Below, one piece after another: positions 25,780 to 35,314 of a DNA stretch of 64,000 nucleotides; positions within the stretch are counted from its first letter, which is position 1; each line of letters opens with the position of its first letter. Below the pieces are notes generated by a model. The model was not told where the DNA came from, did no database searches, and worked only from the letters and a program-made list of their open reading frames with translations. Position numbers and translations under genes: made by a program. Location of the stretch: NCBI GenBank assembly GCA_963803735.1, contig CAWDNV010000010.1, positions 1 to 64,000 on the forward strand. Reading direction: 5' to 3'. Origin of the DNA: Palsa-189 sp963803735 (GTDB taxonomy: Bacteria > Acidobacteriota > Terriglobia > Acidiferrales > UBA7541).

Positions 25780-27084
25780 GTGGCGGAGAACTTAGCGGTG
25801 GATATTGTCCTTATAGGATTGAACCACCGCACCGCTCCCGTGGAGCTGCGAGAGCGCGTCGCGTTCACGCAGGAAGCCGCGCGAATCGCATCCGAAGAGT
25901 TGCGTTCGAGGGGCGTCCTCTCCGAGACGCTGGTGCTCTCAACGTGCAATCGCAGTGAACTGTACGGAGTGCCTGCGGAATCAGCGCTATCGGCCAATGA
26001 CAGCGCCGGCGCGATGGAACTCTTTCTGGCCACGTTCCACAAGATTGAACCCGAGGTCCTGAATGGGAGCCTCTATCGCCGCCACGATCGAGAGGCGGTA
26101 CGTCATCTTTTCCGCGTTGCTGCCGGTCTTGACTCCATGATGCTGGGCGAAGCCGAAATTCTTGGCCAGATACGCGAAGCGTATCGTATCGCCGTGGATC
26201 ATGGCGGCACGGGGCCGGTGCTCAACCGCATGTTTCAGGGTGCGCTGGAGGTCGGGAAGCGCGTTCGCGCCGAAACGCAAATCAGCGCGCGGCCAATGTC
26301 TGTGGCTTTCGCCGGCGTCAAGCTGGCGGAGCGCATCTTCGGCAGCCTGCGGTCACACTCGGCGCTCATTTTGGGTGCGGGTGCGACAGGCGAACAGGTG
26401 GTTGCGCACCTGCGCGACCGCGGCATCTCGCGCCTCGGTGTCGCCAATCGTTCGCGTCAGCGCGCTATCGAGCTAGCGGAGCGTTTCGGGGCGGAGGTCG
26501 TCGACTGGGATGCATTGGAATCCGCGCTGATCTGGCCGGATCTGGTGATCTGCTCAGTAAGCAGTCCTGAAGCTGTGATTTCGCGCGGGATCGTGGAGCG
26601 GGCTATGGGGGCACGTTCGAATCGCTCGCTGCTGTTTATTGATCTGGGTGTGCCTCGCAACGTCGCGCCGGGCGCCGCCGATCTGTACAACGTTTATCTT
26701 TACGGCGTCGATAACCTGAAGGAGATTGTGGAGCAAAATAAGCGCGCCCGAGAAGCCGAGATTCCCAAGGTGGAAGTCCTGGTCGAGGAGCACATAACCA
26801 AGTTTGAATCCTGGCAGGCCGGCGTCGAGGCCGGCTCTGTTTTGCGCGAATTGCGGTCGCGCCTCGGAGCGGAACGCGAGGCTCTTCTGCGGGAGAGGCT
26901 CAATGACATGGCTCATCTCTCGGCCGAGGACAAACGGCGAATCGCTGGATTGATGGAGGAATTGCTCGACCGCGTCTTGCTGGGGCCCGCAGAACAAGTG
27001 AAAGCCGTTCCCGATTTGCGTCGCAAACTCCAAAACCTCGAAGCGCTGCGAGATCTCTTCCGCCTAGATCAGGGCAAGCCTTGA
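25780..27084 (+). CDS. hemA: Glutamyl-tRNA reductase
   Basis: This enzyme of about 434 aa reduces Glu-tRNA to glutamate-1-semialdehyde, the committed step of C5 tetrapyrrole synthesis. The catalytic Cys lies in LVLSTCNRSELYG, preceded by IGLNHRTAPVELRER. The NADPH-binding part holds LILGAGATGEQVVAHL, and the C-terminal dimerisation helix ends RDLFRLDQGK. The start is GTG 25780, or GTG 25798 closer to the conserved part. It overlaps hemC by 4 bases (TTGA). Confidence 0.95.
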   Translation: MAENLAVDIVLIGLNHRTAPVELRERVAFTQEAARIASEELRSRGVLSETLVLSTCNRSELYGVPAESALSANDSAGAMELFLATFHKIEPEVLNGSLYRRHDREAVRHLFRVAAGLDSMMLGEAEILGQIREAYRIAVDHGGTGPVLNRMFQGALEVGKRVRAETQISARPMSVAFAGVKLAERIFGSLRSHSALILGAGATGEQVVAHLRDRGISRLGVANRSRQRAIELAERFGAEVVDWDALESALIWPDLVICSVSSPEAVISRGIVERAMGARSNRSLLFIDLGVPRNVAPGAADLYNVYLYGVDNLKEIVEQNKRAREAEIPKVEVLVEEHITKFESWQAGVEAGSVLRELRSRLGAEREALLRERLNDMAHLSAEDKRRIAGLMEELLDRVLLGPAEQVKAVPDLRRKLQNLEALRDLFRLDQGKP

Positions 27085-28010
27085 ATTCGCTTAGAATCGG
27101 GACCCGCGGCAGTGCGCTGGCTCGTTGGCAGGCGGAATTCGTACGCGCCGGCCTAGCCCGCCACGGAGTTGCCGCCGAACTCGTCGTCATTCGCACCTCG
27201 GGCGACCGCGATCGCCAGAGCTCTCTCCGCGTGATCGGTGGCAAGGGCGTTTTCACCAAGGAACTTGAAGACGCGCTCCTCGAAGAGCGCATCGATCTGG
27301 CGGTCCACAGCATGAAAGACGTGCCCACAACTCTTCCCGCAGGCCTCGAGATCGCGGCGATCTGCGAAAGGGAAGACGTACGGGACGCCCTGATTTCGCG
27401 TGGCGGACTCAAGCTCGATCAATTGCCGTCCGGAGCCCGCATCGGCACAAGCAGTCTGCGCCGACAGGCGCAACTGCGGCATTATCGCAATGATTTAGCA
27501 ATGGTGGATATGCGTGGCAATGTGGATACGCGCCTGGCGAAGCTGACGCAAGGCGATTACGATGCGATCGTTCTCGCTAAAGCCGGCCTCGACCGGCTTG
27601 GGAAAGCGGAGCAGATCAGCGAGATCCTGCCGCAGGAGATCTGCCTTCCCGCGGCGGGGCAGGGCGCCATCGGCATCGAGACGCGGAAGCAGGAGGAATC
27701 GATTGCAGCCGCGATGCGAAAGTTGAATCATCGGCCATCGCAAGTGGCCGTGGAAGCCGAGCGCACCGTGCTGGCGGGGCTGGAGAGCGGATGTCAGGTG
27801 CCCATTGGCGTCTGGGCTCGCGCGGAATCGGGCAACCTGATTATCGACGCGTGCGTGCTTTCCGCAGACGGAACTGAATCGATCCGCGAAAACCGTAGAG
27901 GGTTATCCGAGAATGCTACGGAGCTAGGGCGCTCGGTGGCCGCTGAGCTGCTCGAGCGCGGCGCGGATCGCTTGCTGCAACTTGCGGGGCGCGGCATTGG
28001 ACACAGTTAA
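27081..28010 (+). CDS. hemC: Porphobilinogen deaminase (hydroxymethylbilane synthase)
   Basis: This 309-aa enzyme joins four porphobilinogens. It starts at TTG 27081 overlapping the hemA stop (NSLRIGTRGSALARWQAEF). Visible motifs are VHSMKDVPTTLP, the conserved arginine block GTSSLRRQAQL, and ESGCQVPIG, whose Cys carries the dipyrromethane cofactor. Normal length. Translation is probably coupled to hemA and hemD. Confidence 0.95.
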   Translation: MNSLRIGTRGSALARWQAEFVRAGLARHGVAAELVVIRTSGDRDRQSSLRVIGGKGVFTKELEDALLEERIDLAVHSMKDVPTTLPAGLEIAAICEREDVRDALISRGGLKLDQLPSGARIGTSSLRRQAQLRHYRNDLAMVDMRGNVDTRLAKLTQGDYDAIVLAKAGLDRLGKAEQISEILPQEICLPAAGQGAIGIETRKQEESIAAAMRKLNHRPSQVAVEAERTVLAGLESGCQVPIGVWARAESGNLIIDACVLSADGTESIRENRRGLSENATELGRSVAAELLERGADRLLQLAGRGIGHS

Positions 28011-28824
28011 ATCCAGAACCCTGGAGGGACGGCGCATTGTCATTACCCGCGCCGCCGAGCAATCAAGCGATTTGTGCGCGCGACTAGAGGAATTGGGCGC
28101 CGAAGTGGCCTCGCTGCCTTTGGTGCGCTTTCTGGAACCCAAGGACTGTGCCGATCTCGATCGGGCCATTCGAGCGCTGGATCAATTTGACTGGATCATT
28201 TTCACCAGCGCGAATGCGGTGACCTTTTTCGTGGCCAGATGCCGGGCTGCAGGATGCTGGCCGAACGCGGCGCGTACTAAGCTAGCCGCCGTTGGTGCGG
28301 CGACGCGCTTGGCTCTCGAAAATCAGGATTTGCAAGCGTCGCTCGTGCCGGCCGAATTCAGTGGGGCAGGAATCGCTGCCGAACTCTCCGGGATCATATC
28401 GGGGAAAAACGTTCTGCTGCCCCGAAGCGATCGCGCAAGCGAGGAGTTGCCCTTAATGCTTCGCAGAGCGGGAGCGACCGTCAGGGAAGTCGTTGCCTAC
28501 GTAACGGGTGGGCCAGAAGCATTTGATCGCAGCCTGATTGACGCGATACGCGATGGGCTGGTTGATGCCGTTGCGTTTTTTAGCCCATCGGCTGTCCACG
28601 AATTTCAAAAGCTTATGGGACCCGACTTACTGGTCAAATACGATTCGCGGCGGGTTGCGTTAGCGGCCGTTGGACCTGTGACGGCCGGAGCGATTCGTTC
28701 GACGGGTCTGCCGGTAGCGATAGAGGCGGATGAAGCGACCACGGCATCGCTGGTAGCGGGGCTGGAGCGCCATTTTTCGGCACTCGAAAGCAAGAGCGGC
28801 AGACGCAGAACACCCGCCCTGTAA
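27982..28824 (+). CDS. hemD: Uroporphyrinogen-III synthase
   Basis: This 280-aa protein closes and inverts ring D of hydroxymethylbilane. The family is poorly conserved, but GRRIVITRAAEQSSDLCARL, WIIFTSANAVTFF, and the C-terminal FFSPSAVHEF and AAVGPVTAGAIRSTG are characteristic. The start is TTG 27982 or TTG 27997, either overlapping the end of hemC. The position between hemC and hemB supports the call. Confidence 0.9.
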   Translation: MRGAALDTVKSRTLEGRRIVITRAAEQSSDLCARLEELGAEVASLPLVRFLEPKDCADLDRAIRALDQFDWIIFTSANAVTFFVARCRAAGCWPNAARTKLAAVGAATRLALENQDLQASLVPAEFSGAGIAAELSGIISGKNVLLPRSDRASEELPLMLRRAGATVREVVAYVTGGPEAFDRSLIDAIRDGLVDAVAFFSPSAVHEFQKLMGPDLLVKYDSRRVALAAVGPVTAGAIRSTGLPVAIEADEATTASLVAGLERHFSALESKSGRRRTPAL

Positions 28825-28836
28825 GAGGGAGGCACC

Positions 28837-29814
28837 ATGGCATTTCCAGCCCAACGACCGCGGCGACTGCGCCGTACCGAGGCCCTGCGGAACATGACGC
28901 GCGAAACGCGCCTGTCTACCAGTAGCTTCATCTATCCCATGTTTGTGGGGCCGGGCAAGGGCACGCGCGTGGAAATTAGCTCCATGCCCGGAGTCTACCA
29001 ACAGTCCGCCGATCAACTGGTCGAGGAGTGCCGCGAAGTCGAGGGGCTGGGAATTCCCGCAGTGATGCTTTTTGGCATACCTGAACACAAAGACGAGCAC
29101 GGGTCGGAAGCTTCTTCGCCGAGCGGCGTGGTGCAACGCGCCATTGAGGGCATTCGGCGCGCCAAACTCAATCTGGTAGTAATCACGGATGTCTGCCTTT
29201 GCGAGTACACCAGCCACGGTCACTGCGGCGTGATCGAAAATGGCGACGTGGCCAATGATCCGACGCTAAAACTGCTCGCGGACGAGGCGCTCTCTCATGC
29301 CCGAGCGGGGGCCGATATGGTTGCGCCTTCGGACATGATGGATGGCCGAGTGGGGGCGATTCGTCAGGCGCTCGATGATAACGGCTTTTCTCAACTGCCC
29401 ATCTTTTCGTATGCAGCGAAGTATTGCTCCGGATTTTACGGCCCCTTTCGGGAGGCGGCGCAGTCGGCGCCTCAGTTTGGGGACCGGCGCAGTTACCAGA
29501 TGGACCCCGCAAATGCGCGCGAGGCTTTGCGCGAAGTGGCACTTGATTTGGAGGAAGGCGCGGACCTGATTATGGTGAAACCGGCGTTGCCTTATCTCGA
29601 TATAATTCGCCAGGTCCGGGATCGCTTTGACGTCCCTGTAGGTGCGTACAACGTAAGCGGCGAGTATGCGATGGTCAAAGCGGCCGTCCGCAATGGGTGG
29701 CTGGAAGAGAAGCGGGTTGTCTTGGAAGTGCTGACGTCGATTCAGCGCGCCGGCGCGCAGATCGTGCTGACCTATCATGCCAAGGACGTGGCGCGATGGA
29801 CCAAGGCCTGCTAG
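28837..29814 (+). CDS. hemB: Delta-aminolevulinic acid dehydratase (porphobilinogen synthase)
   Basis: This 325-aa enzyme condenses two aminolevulinates. A cysteine-rich metal site is present (DVCLCEYTSHGHCGV), so it is probably zinc-dependent. The Schiff-base lysines lie in YAAKYCSGFYGPFREA and LIMVKPALPYLD. GGGAGG lies 5 bases before ATG 28837, giving it its own strong ribosome site. It lies 12 bp after hemD. Confidence 0.95.
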   Translation: MAFPAQRPRRLRRTEALRNMTRETRLSTSSFIYPMFVGPGKGTRVEISSMPGVYQQSADQLVEECREVEGLGIPAVMLFGIPEHKDEHGSEASSPSGVVQRAIEGIRRAKLNLVVITDVCLCEYTSHGHCGVIENGDVANDPTLKLLADEALSHARAGADMVAPSDMMDGRVGAIRQALDDNGFSQLPIFSYAAKYCSGFYGPFREAAQSAPQFGDRRSYQMDPANAREALREVALDLEEGADLIMVKPALPYLDIIRQVRDRFDVPVGAYNVSGEYAMVKAAVRNGWLEEKRVVLEVLTSIQRAGAQIVLTYHAKDVARWTKAC

Positions 29815-29861
29815 CGCGAATTTAGTCCTCGACTGAATTCTTGATCCAACATTAGGAGCAC

Positions 29862-31175
29862 TTGGGCGTGGGAAGCATCCCGGAGAAAGAGCACAGCCGT
29901 TCGCAAAAGGTTTTCGAGCGAGCCCGCCGTGTGTTAGTGGGCGGCGTGAATAGCCCCGTGCGAGCCTTTGGCGCGGTGGGCGGCGTGCCCATGATTGTCG
30001 ACCGTGCGCAGGGAGCGCAGGTTTGGGACCTCGACGGCAATGCCTACACCGATTTCGTTTGCTCCTGGGGCGCTCTGATTTTGGGACACGCGCACCCGGA
30101 GATCGCGGCGGCTTTGGCCGAGCAGGCGGCGCGCGGCACCAGCTACGGCATGACCACGGAGCTCGAAATCGAATTGGCTGAGATGTTGCAAAAGGCGCTG
30201 CCCTCGATGGAGCGCGTGCGTTTCGTCAGTTCCGGCACAGAGGCGACCATGAGCGCGGTTCGTTTGGCGCGCGCGGCGACCGGAAGAGATTTCATCATCA
30301 AGTTCGAAGGCGGTTACCACGGGCATGGAGACAGTTTTCTGACCAAGGCTGGTTCAGGTCTAGCCACTTTGGGTATTGCCGCGTCCCCAGGAGTTCCGAA
30401 GGCGCTAGCCGAACTCACGCTGGACGCACCTTACAACGACCTCGCTGCTGTCGAGCGGCTCTTCGAGAAACACGGCAAGGCTATCGCTGCAGTGATTGTC
30501 GAGCCGGTTGCGGCAAACATGGGCGTAATTCAGCCGGTCCACGGTTTTCTTGCCGGATTGCGCCAAGTGACGTCCCGGCATGGCGCGCTGCTTATCTTTG
30601 ACGAAGTCATAACCGGCTTCCGGTTGTGTTACGGCGGCGCTCAAAAGCTCTTTGGCGTCGAGCCGGATCTGACCACGTTAGGCAAGATCATTGGCGGTGG
30701 GTTGCCGGTCGCGGCGTATGGAGGGCGGCAAGAATTGATGGAGCAAGTCGCACCCCTCGGCCCTGTCTACCAAGCGGGAACCTTATCGGGCAATCCGCTC
30801 GCCATGCGGGCTGGCATAGAGACGCTGAAGCGGCTTGCATCAGCCGATTTCTACGATTCGCTGGAGCGAAAGGCCAAGATTCTTGCGGACGGAATGCAGC
30901 AAGCTCTGTCTGACACAGGAATAGCGGGCCAAGTGGCTCGCGCGGGATCATTGCTCACCCTCTTTTTCACGGCCGGCCCGGTGGAGAACTATGCCGCCGC
31001 GAAAACGTCCGATACGCGTCGCTTCGCCGCCTTCTTTCAGGAAATGTTGCGCCGCAAAATCCTCTTGCCTCCGTCGCAATTCGAGGCGTTATTCGTCTCT
31101 GCGGCACACAGCGAAGAGGACATTCGGTGCACAGCCTCGGCGTGCCGCGAAAGCCTTGCGGCGATTCGCTCGTGA
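29862..31175 (+). CDS. hemL: Glutamate-1-semialdehyde 2,1-aminomutase
   Basis: This 437-aa PLP enzyme converts glutamate-1-semialdehyde to 5-aminolevulinate. The N-terminal signature is VLVGGVNSPVRAFGAVGG; the PLP lysine lies in TTLGKIIGGGLPVAAYGG; the aspartate in LLIFDEVITGFRL. It starts at TTG 29862 (AGGAG 5 bases upstream) or GTG 29868. It ends the plus-strand hem series; with hemE, N and G on the other strand all steps to protoporphyrin are present. Ferrochelatase is not in the window. Confidence 0.95.
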   Translation: MGVGSIPEKEHSRSQKVFERARRVLVGGVNSPVRAFGAVGGVPMIVDRAQGAQVWDLDGNAYTDFVCSWGALILGHAHPEIAAALAEQAARGTSYGMTTELEIELAEMLQKALPSMERVRFVSSGTEATMSAVRLARAATGRDFIIKFEGGYHGHGDSFLTKAGSGLATLGIAASPGVPKALAELTLDAPYNDLAAVERLFEKHGKAIAAVIVEPVAANMGVIQPVHGFLAGLRQVTSRHGALLIFDEVITGFRLCYGGAQKLFGVEPDLTTLGKIIGGGLPVAAYGGRQELMEQVAPLGPVYQAGTLSGNPLAMRAGIETLKRLASADFYDSLERKAKILADGMQQALSDTGIAGQVARAGSLLTLFFTAGPVENYAAAKTSDTRRFAAFFQEMLRRKILLPPSQFEALFVSAAHSEEDIRCTASACRESLAAIRS

Positions 31176-31402
31176 CTTCTCCTTCTGCCCCGTAACTTTA
31201 AAAAACCCTTTAAACAAAATTTAATATTGATTTATCGCAGCAGTGTTATTCTGACCGCATCACGGCAGAACGCGCTGCCGCCCGGGGATTCTGTAGGGAC
31301 CGTTCTTCCGGCCATGGAGGCGTCGCTGAATCGGTTGGGGTTCGCTGCTGCAATTCGGTTCCTTGCTCCTTCCTGCAGGCACTCTTTTCCGGGTGTCCCC
31401 AC
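31176..31402 (+). promoter_or_regulatory. AT-rich leader before the Ppx/GppA-like gene
   Basis: 31195-31255 is strikingly AT-rich for this window (TTTAAAAAACCCTTTAAACAAAATTTAATATTGATTTATC as consecutive blocks). It sits between hemL and the phosphatase gene, as an UP-element or promoter region would. No exact -35/-10 pair with 17-base spacing could be fixed. Confidence 0.35.
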
Positions 31403-33001
31403 ATGCCGTTAACTCCGTCGCCACTTGTCATTGCCGCGCTGGACGCCGGGTCGAATGCGATTCGTGCAGTCGTGGCGCGCGCCAGTTCAGCCACCGAAAT
31501 TCGTGAGCTTGCCAGCGCGCGTTGGTCGGTTCGCCTGGGGCACAACGTATTCACACGAAAAAGACTGGATCCTCGCACGATGTCGCGTGCGGTGGAGGCT
31601 TTCCTGCATTTCAGGAACTTGCTCGACCGCTACGAAGTGGATGAGTACTCGGCGGTCGCCACCAGCGCCATGCGCGAGGCCGTCAATCGCGACGCCTTGA
31701 TCTCGCGTATATACCGCGAAACTGGAATTGAACTCGTCGCCATCAGCGCGGCGGAAGAGGCCCGGCTCGTACGCGAGGCGGTATTTGCTGTATCGGTAGG
31801 GCGCTTTGCGCCACGGTTGATTCTCGACCTTGGCGGCGGAAGCCTGGAGATGAATTTCCTGCGAGGGCGAAAAGTCGAGCGCGGACTCGCGCTTCCGCTC
31901 GGCACGGTGCGGCTGATGGAGCAATTTAATCTCGCCGGCCCGTTTACACCCGAGGGTTTCGCCGCTTTGCAATCGCATATCCGTTCCGTGCTGCGGTCTC
32001 ATCTTCGAGGCTCGATGCAAATTGGCCGAAGCGCCGCGGTCGCATGCGGAGGAAATGCAGAGGCCCTTGCCCGAGTGGCCTCTGGGCCACGCGTGGCTGG
32101 TTTCAATACTTTAAATCTCCGGCGGCTCCGGGAAATGCTGTGGGAGATTTTGCGGCTTGACGTCGAGGGCCGCATGGATAATTTTGGCGTGCGGCGCGAT
32201 CGGGCGGAGGTAATGGGTGTCGCGGCGGTTCTCTTCACGACACTTGCGGAAATGCTGGACCTGCGGCAGCTGATTATTCCTGGTGTGGGTGTTCGCGAAG
32301 GAGTGTTGCATGAATTGGCGGCCGCTCATTTTGGTCCAGCGAGTGCTCATGATGAGCGGGCGGAGGCCTTAAGGCAGCAGGCGCGCCGGTTTGCCGCGCG
32401 AATGCACTCCGACGCCGGCCATTGCGAACACGTGCGCCGGCTGGCGGCGCAACTTTTCGATCAACTCGCGCCCGTTCACGGACTTCCCTCAGCGCAGCGG
32501 GTTACGCTCGAATTGGGAGCGCTGTTGCATGACGTAGGCGTCGCGGTGAATGCCCGCGGGCACCATAAACACAGCGAATATCTGGTGCGCCACGCCGATA
32601 TTCCCGGGCTTAGCAAACACCAGCAAGCCGTGGTGGCTTGCCTGGTGCGCTATCACGGCGAATCGATGCCCGACCCCGACCATCGACTTTATAGTTCCAT
32701 CGCGGAGTCGGATCGCAAGCGCGTCCGGCAGCTGGCCGCGCTGCTGCGCATAGCTGTAGCGCTCGATGCTGGAGAAACACAGGTCGTCCGCCGCGTGGAC
32801 GTGAAGGTTCAACGTAGAACGATTCTTGTACGGCTGGTTACAGCTTCCGAGGCCCAGGTCAATCTCCGCGAGTTGCACCGCAAGGCGAGATTCTTCGAAC
32901 AAGAGTTCGGTATTCCTCTGCGATTTGCGTGCGTTCGGCGGCTTCAAAATGGAAACAATGTGCGGCGTAACGGGCTTGTCGCCGGCCGCCCTGCGGCATG
33001 A
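31403..33001 (+). CDS. Ppx/GppA phosphatase with C-terminal HD domain
   Basis: This 532-aa protein probably hydrolyses polyphosphate or pppGpp. The N-terminal ASKHA-fold half has AALDAGSNAIRAVVAR, ATSAMREAVNR, and LILDLGGGSLEMNFL. From about residue 340 an HD-type domain follows: ALLHDVGVAVNARGHHKHSE with CLVRYHGESMPDPDH. The double domain is as in long exopolyphosphatases. It is followed by SixA on the same strand and faces a CHAD gene, both linked to phosphate chemistry. The physiological substrate cannot be told from the sequence. Confidence 0.88.
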   Translation: MPLTPSPLVIAALDAGSNAIRAVVARASSATEIRELASARWSVRLGHNVFTRKRLDPRTMSRAVEAFLHFRNLLDRYEVDEYSAVATSAMREAVNRDALISRIYRETGIELVAISAAEEARLVREAVFAVSVGRFAPRLILDLGGGSLEMNFLRGRKVERGLALPLGTVRLMEQFNLAGPFTPEGFAALQSHIRSVLRSHLRGSMQIGRSAAVACGGNAEALARVASGPRVAGFNTLNLRRLREMLWEILRLDVEGRMDNFGVRRDRAEVMGVAAVLFTTLAEMLDLRQLIIPGVGVREGVLHELAAAHFGPASAHDERAEALRQQARRFAARMHSDAGHCEHVRRLAAQLFDQLAPVHGLPSAQRVTLELGALLHDVGVAVNARGHHKHSEYLVRHADIPGLSKHQQAVVACLVRYHGESMPDPDHRLYSSIAESDRKRVRQLAALLRIAVALDAGETQVVRRVDVKVQRRTILVRLVTASEAQVNLRELHRKARFFEQEFGIPLRFACVRRLQNGNNVRRNGLVAGRPAA

Positions 33002-33126
33002 CCGAAGACCATCGCTTGCCCACCGCATCAGTGTCGTAAAAGAATCCGAAATCAGCTATGGTTAAAGTCATGGTTCCACAGCGTGACAAAGCGGAGCCCC
33101 TGGGCGCAGACGCGCCTGGCAAGGCT

Positions 33127-33621
33127 ATGCGCCTTTATTTAATGCGGCACGGCATCGCCATCGACCGCGAAGATCCCGACTGTCCTCCCGAGCCCGAACG
33201 CTATCTAACGCCGAAAGGAATTCAGCGCACGCGTGCGGCCGCGCGCGGTCTGCGTGCTCTCCGCGTCAAGCCGGCTACGCTTCTCGCGAGTCCCTTTGTG
33301 CGGGCTGTGCAGACTGGCGAGGTCGTTTGCGAGGTTTTGGGTTTGGATTCGAAGCAGCTCCGGACGACTGAGGCGCTCAGGCCGGAGGCAAAACCAGCGC
33401 GCCTGGCGGAAGAACTTACGCGACTAACAGGCGAGGTAATCTGTTTCGGGCATGCGCCGCAAATGGATGAATTTATTGCGCACGCGCTGAAGGCGACGGC
33501 GCCCTTTACGGCGCTGAAGAAATCCGGTGTGGCGTGTCTTGATATTGACTCGCTCGCGCCGCTACGTGCAACGCTCTTCTGGGTCCTGACCTCGAGGATC
33601 CTGCGCCGCCTCGGGGATTGA
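33127..33621 (+). CDS. SixA-type histidine phosphatase
   Basis: From ATG 33127 the protein has 164 aa, matching the family length. It begins MRLYLMRHGIAIDRED with the RHG phospho-histidine motif of the phosphoglycerate-mutase-like fold, and shows ELTRLTGEVICFGHAPQMDE with the second His. SixA proteins dephosphorylate phosphohistidine in relay proteins. In-frame ATGs at 33058 and 33070 are alternative starts. The last 116 bases overlap the convergent CHAD gene. Confidence 0.85.
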   Translation: MRLYLMRHGIAIDREDPDCPPEPERYLTPKGIQRTRAAARGLRALRVKPATLLASPFVRAVQTGEVVCEVLGLDSKQLRTTEALRPEAKPARLAEELTRLTGEVICFGHAPQMDEFIAHALKATAPFTALKKSGVACLDIDSLAPLRATLFWVLTSRILRRLGD

Positions 33622-34528
33622 TCGAAGCCATAGATTCCAGTTCCGTCCGCCAGCCTTCCCATACAGTTTGTGACTTGGCTTGCTCGCCATGGCCTGCGGC
33701 TGAACGCCCGTTTAGTTGCTGTCTTGGCGAGACGAGGGAAACGTATTTGATTCGGCGCTGCTGTGCCGCGGTATCGACGCGGCGCACAGACTGCGATACG
33801 GCACTTTTAGGTAGAGATTTCTTGCGCGCGAGCTTCACGATCAGGTCGTGCAGCACGTCCAGGTCGTGACCTTCTCCGAGAAGGTCCTGGGCCCCCTGGA
33901 GTTCCGCACTCCACGCCTCGCTTTTTTCCGGCAGAAAACTTTCGATCATGTAGCGGAAGCGCTTCACGCTGACCCGCAGCTCGTGCCAGGTTTCCGCACT
34001 CGGTTGTTTGGTCCAACTCTCGTGAAGCTCGATAATGTGGCTCAACTGTTCGAGAAGCAGTCGCGCCAGGTGACGCCTGTTCACACGAATGAGCTCCGTC
34101 CCCGCCGGCAGACGGTGCAACCAGCGCTTCCATCTTTTGCGACGAAACGCTTTCAAGGAGCTTCGAGCCTCTTTCTCGGCGCGCCTTTCTTGCTTTTTGA
34201 AGTACGATGCCAGGGCCTCTCCCACGGGGCCGCCGGTCAGCCGCAGAGGCTTCAGCCAGTTTGTTAATACCTGGATATCGCGCAAATCGGAAAGAGCTCT
34301 CTGCTGCCGTTTGGAAGCTTTTCGGAGACGCATCCAAACCGGATCGGGATCGACGGCGTGAAGACCTTCAGCCAGAGACCGGCAGCGCCGCAAGGCGACA
34401 CGAAAATCGTGCACCGGGTCTGGCTTCAGCTTTCTCTGTGCGCGCTTATGGTTGCGGAGTGCCCGTCTTAAGGAGCGCTCCAAGGCTCGCGAGGCTGGGG
34501 AAGTTTGGATCTCGTCGTCCTGCTTCAT
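33506..34528 (-). CDS. CHAD-domain protein
   Basis: This 340-aa protein is made of two helical halves rich in conserved His/Arg/Lys: VHDFRVALRRCRSL near residue 40 and TWHELRVSVKRFRYMIESFL near residue 183, the CHAD hallmarks. Known CHAD domains bind polyphosphate. The C-terminal about 70 residues (from SVRRVDTAAQQ) are low-complexity and lie antisense to sixA, so the tail may be poorly constrained. It is downstream of two Tmk-like genes (6 bp gap), probably one transcript. Confidence 0.88.
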   Translation of the reverse strand: MKQDDEIQTSPASRALERSLRRALRNHKRAQRKLKPDPVHDFRVALRRCRSLAEGLHAVDPDPVWMRLRKASKRQQRALSDLRDIQVLTNWLKPLRLTGGPVGEALASYFKKQERRAEKEARSSLKAFRRKRWKRWLHRLPAGTELIRVNRRHLARLLLEQLSHIIELHESWTKQPSAETWHELRVSVKRFRYMIESFLPEKSEAWSAELQGAQDLLGEGHDLDVLHDLIVKLARKKSLPKSAVSQSVRRVDTAAQQRRIKYVSLVSPRQQLNGRSAAGHGEQAKSQTVWEGWRTELESMASINPRGGAGSSRSGPRRALHVAARASQYQDTPHRISSAP

Positions 34529-34534
34529 ACTCTT

Positions 34535-35314
34535 CTACGCCCGTTTGCGCCGTTCCTCCGATACTTCCTCGATTATCATTTCCTCGCCTGCTTCCGAGGG
34601 CACTGCCGGTACTGTTGATGCTGCTCGCGCCGCGGCCGGACTCAAGATCCGATCGATGCCGGCCTTCAACTGTTCGAAGATCACGCGGGGTTCCGGCCGC
34701 GCATCAATTACTTCGAAATTAAACTCTTCGGCCAATCGGTCGAACTGGTCGAGCAAGGCCGTTTGATATTTGCGGAAGCTATCGTACATGTCCTCCGTCG
34801 AATAGAGGTCCATGCCGGACTCCCAGTAATCAAACCCGCGGCTAAACACCGCCCGCGGAATCAGTTCCTCGACGCCGATCCGCAGGTAGAAAATCGCGTC
34901 CGGTTTAGGAGCAAAGCGGTGGATATTACGCACCCAAACGGGGTCGAGTCCCCGAACCATGGACCGCGCCATCAGCGAATAGATGTAGCGATCGGTGAGT
35001 ACAACAAAACCGGCCCGCAGCGCCGGCACGATTTCGTTCTCGAGGCGATCGGCGAAGTCCGTTGCATAGAAAAGGCTGAGTGTGATCCGCCCGAGGGTAT
35101 GGCCTTCTTTGGCCCGCTTGATGCCTTTGCCCACTAACCCGGAACGCGTTAATCCCGTGTCCAGGACGGCATGGCCCTGTTGTTCCAGCCATTCCTTGAG
35201 CAAACGAATTTGAGTGGAGCGCCCAACGCCGTCGGTCCCTTCGAGAACAATCAGCTTGCCAACCAGGTCGTCCAGCTCCAGCCCCGGCAGTCTGACTCCG
35301 TAGCTTTCTTTCAT
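34535..35314 (-). CDS. Thymidylate-kinase-like P-loop protein with Arg in Walker A
   Basis: This 259-aa protein is of the dTMP-kinase family by sequence: VLEGTDGVGRSTQIRLLKEW, FYATDFADRLENEI, VLTDRYIYS. The Walker A lysine expected before ST is arginine (R32), which normally cripples phosphoryl transfer. The acidic C-terminus (EEMIIEEVSEERRKRA) is extra. It overlaps its paralogue upstream by 4 bases. It could be a regulatory half of a heterodimer, or a kinase with changed chemistry. It is not a convincing sole Tmk. Confidence 0.8.
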   Translation of the reverse strand: MKESYGVRLPGLELDDLVGKLIVLEGTDGVGRSTQIRLLKEWLEQQGHAVLDTGLTRSGLVGKGIKRAKEGHTLGRITLSLFYATDFADRLENEIVPALRAGFVVLTDRYIYSLMARSMVRGLDPVWVRNIHRFAPKPDAIFYLRIGVEELIPRAVFSRGFDYWESGMDLYSTEDMYDSFRKYQTALLDQFDRLAEEFNFEVIDARPEPRVIFEQLKAGIDRILSPAAARAASTVPAVPSEAGEEMIIEEVSEERRKRA

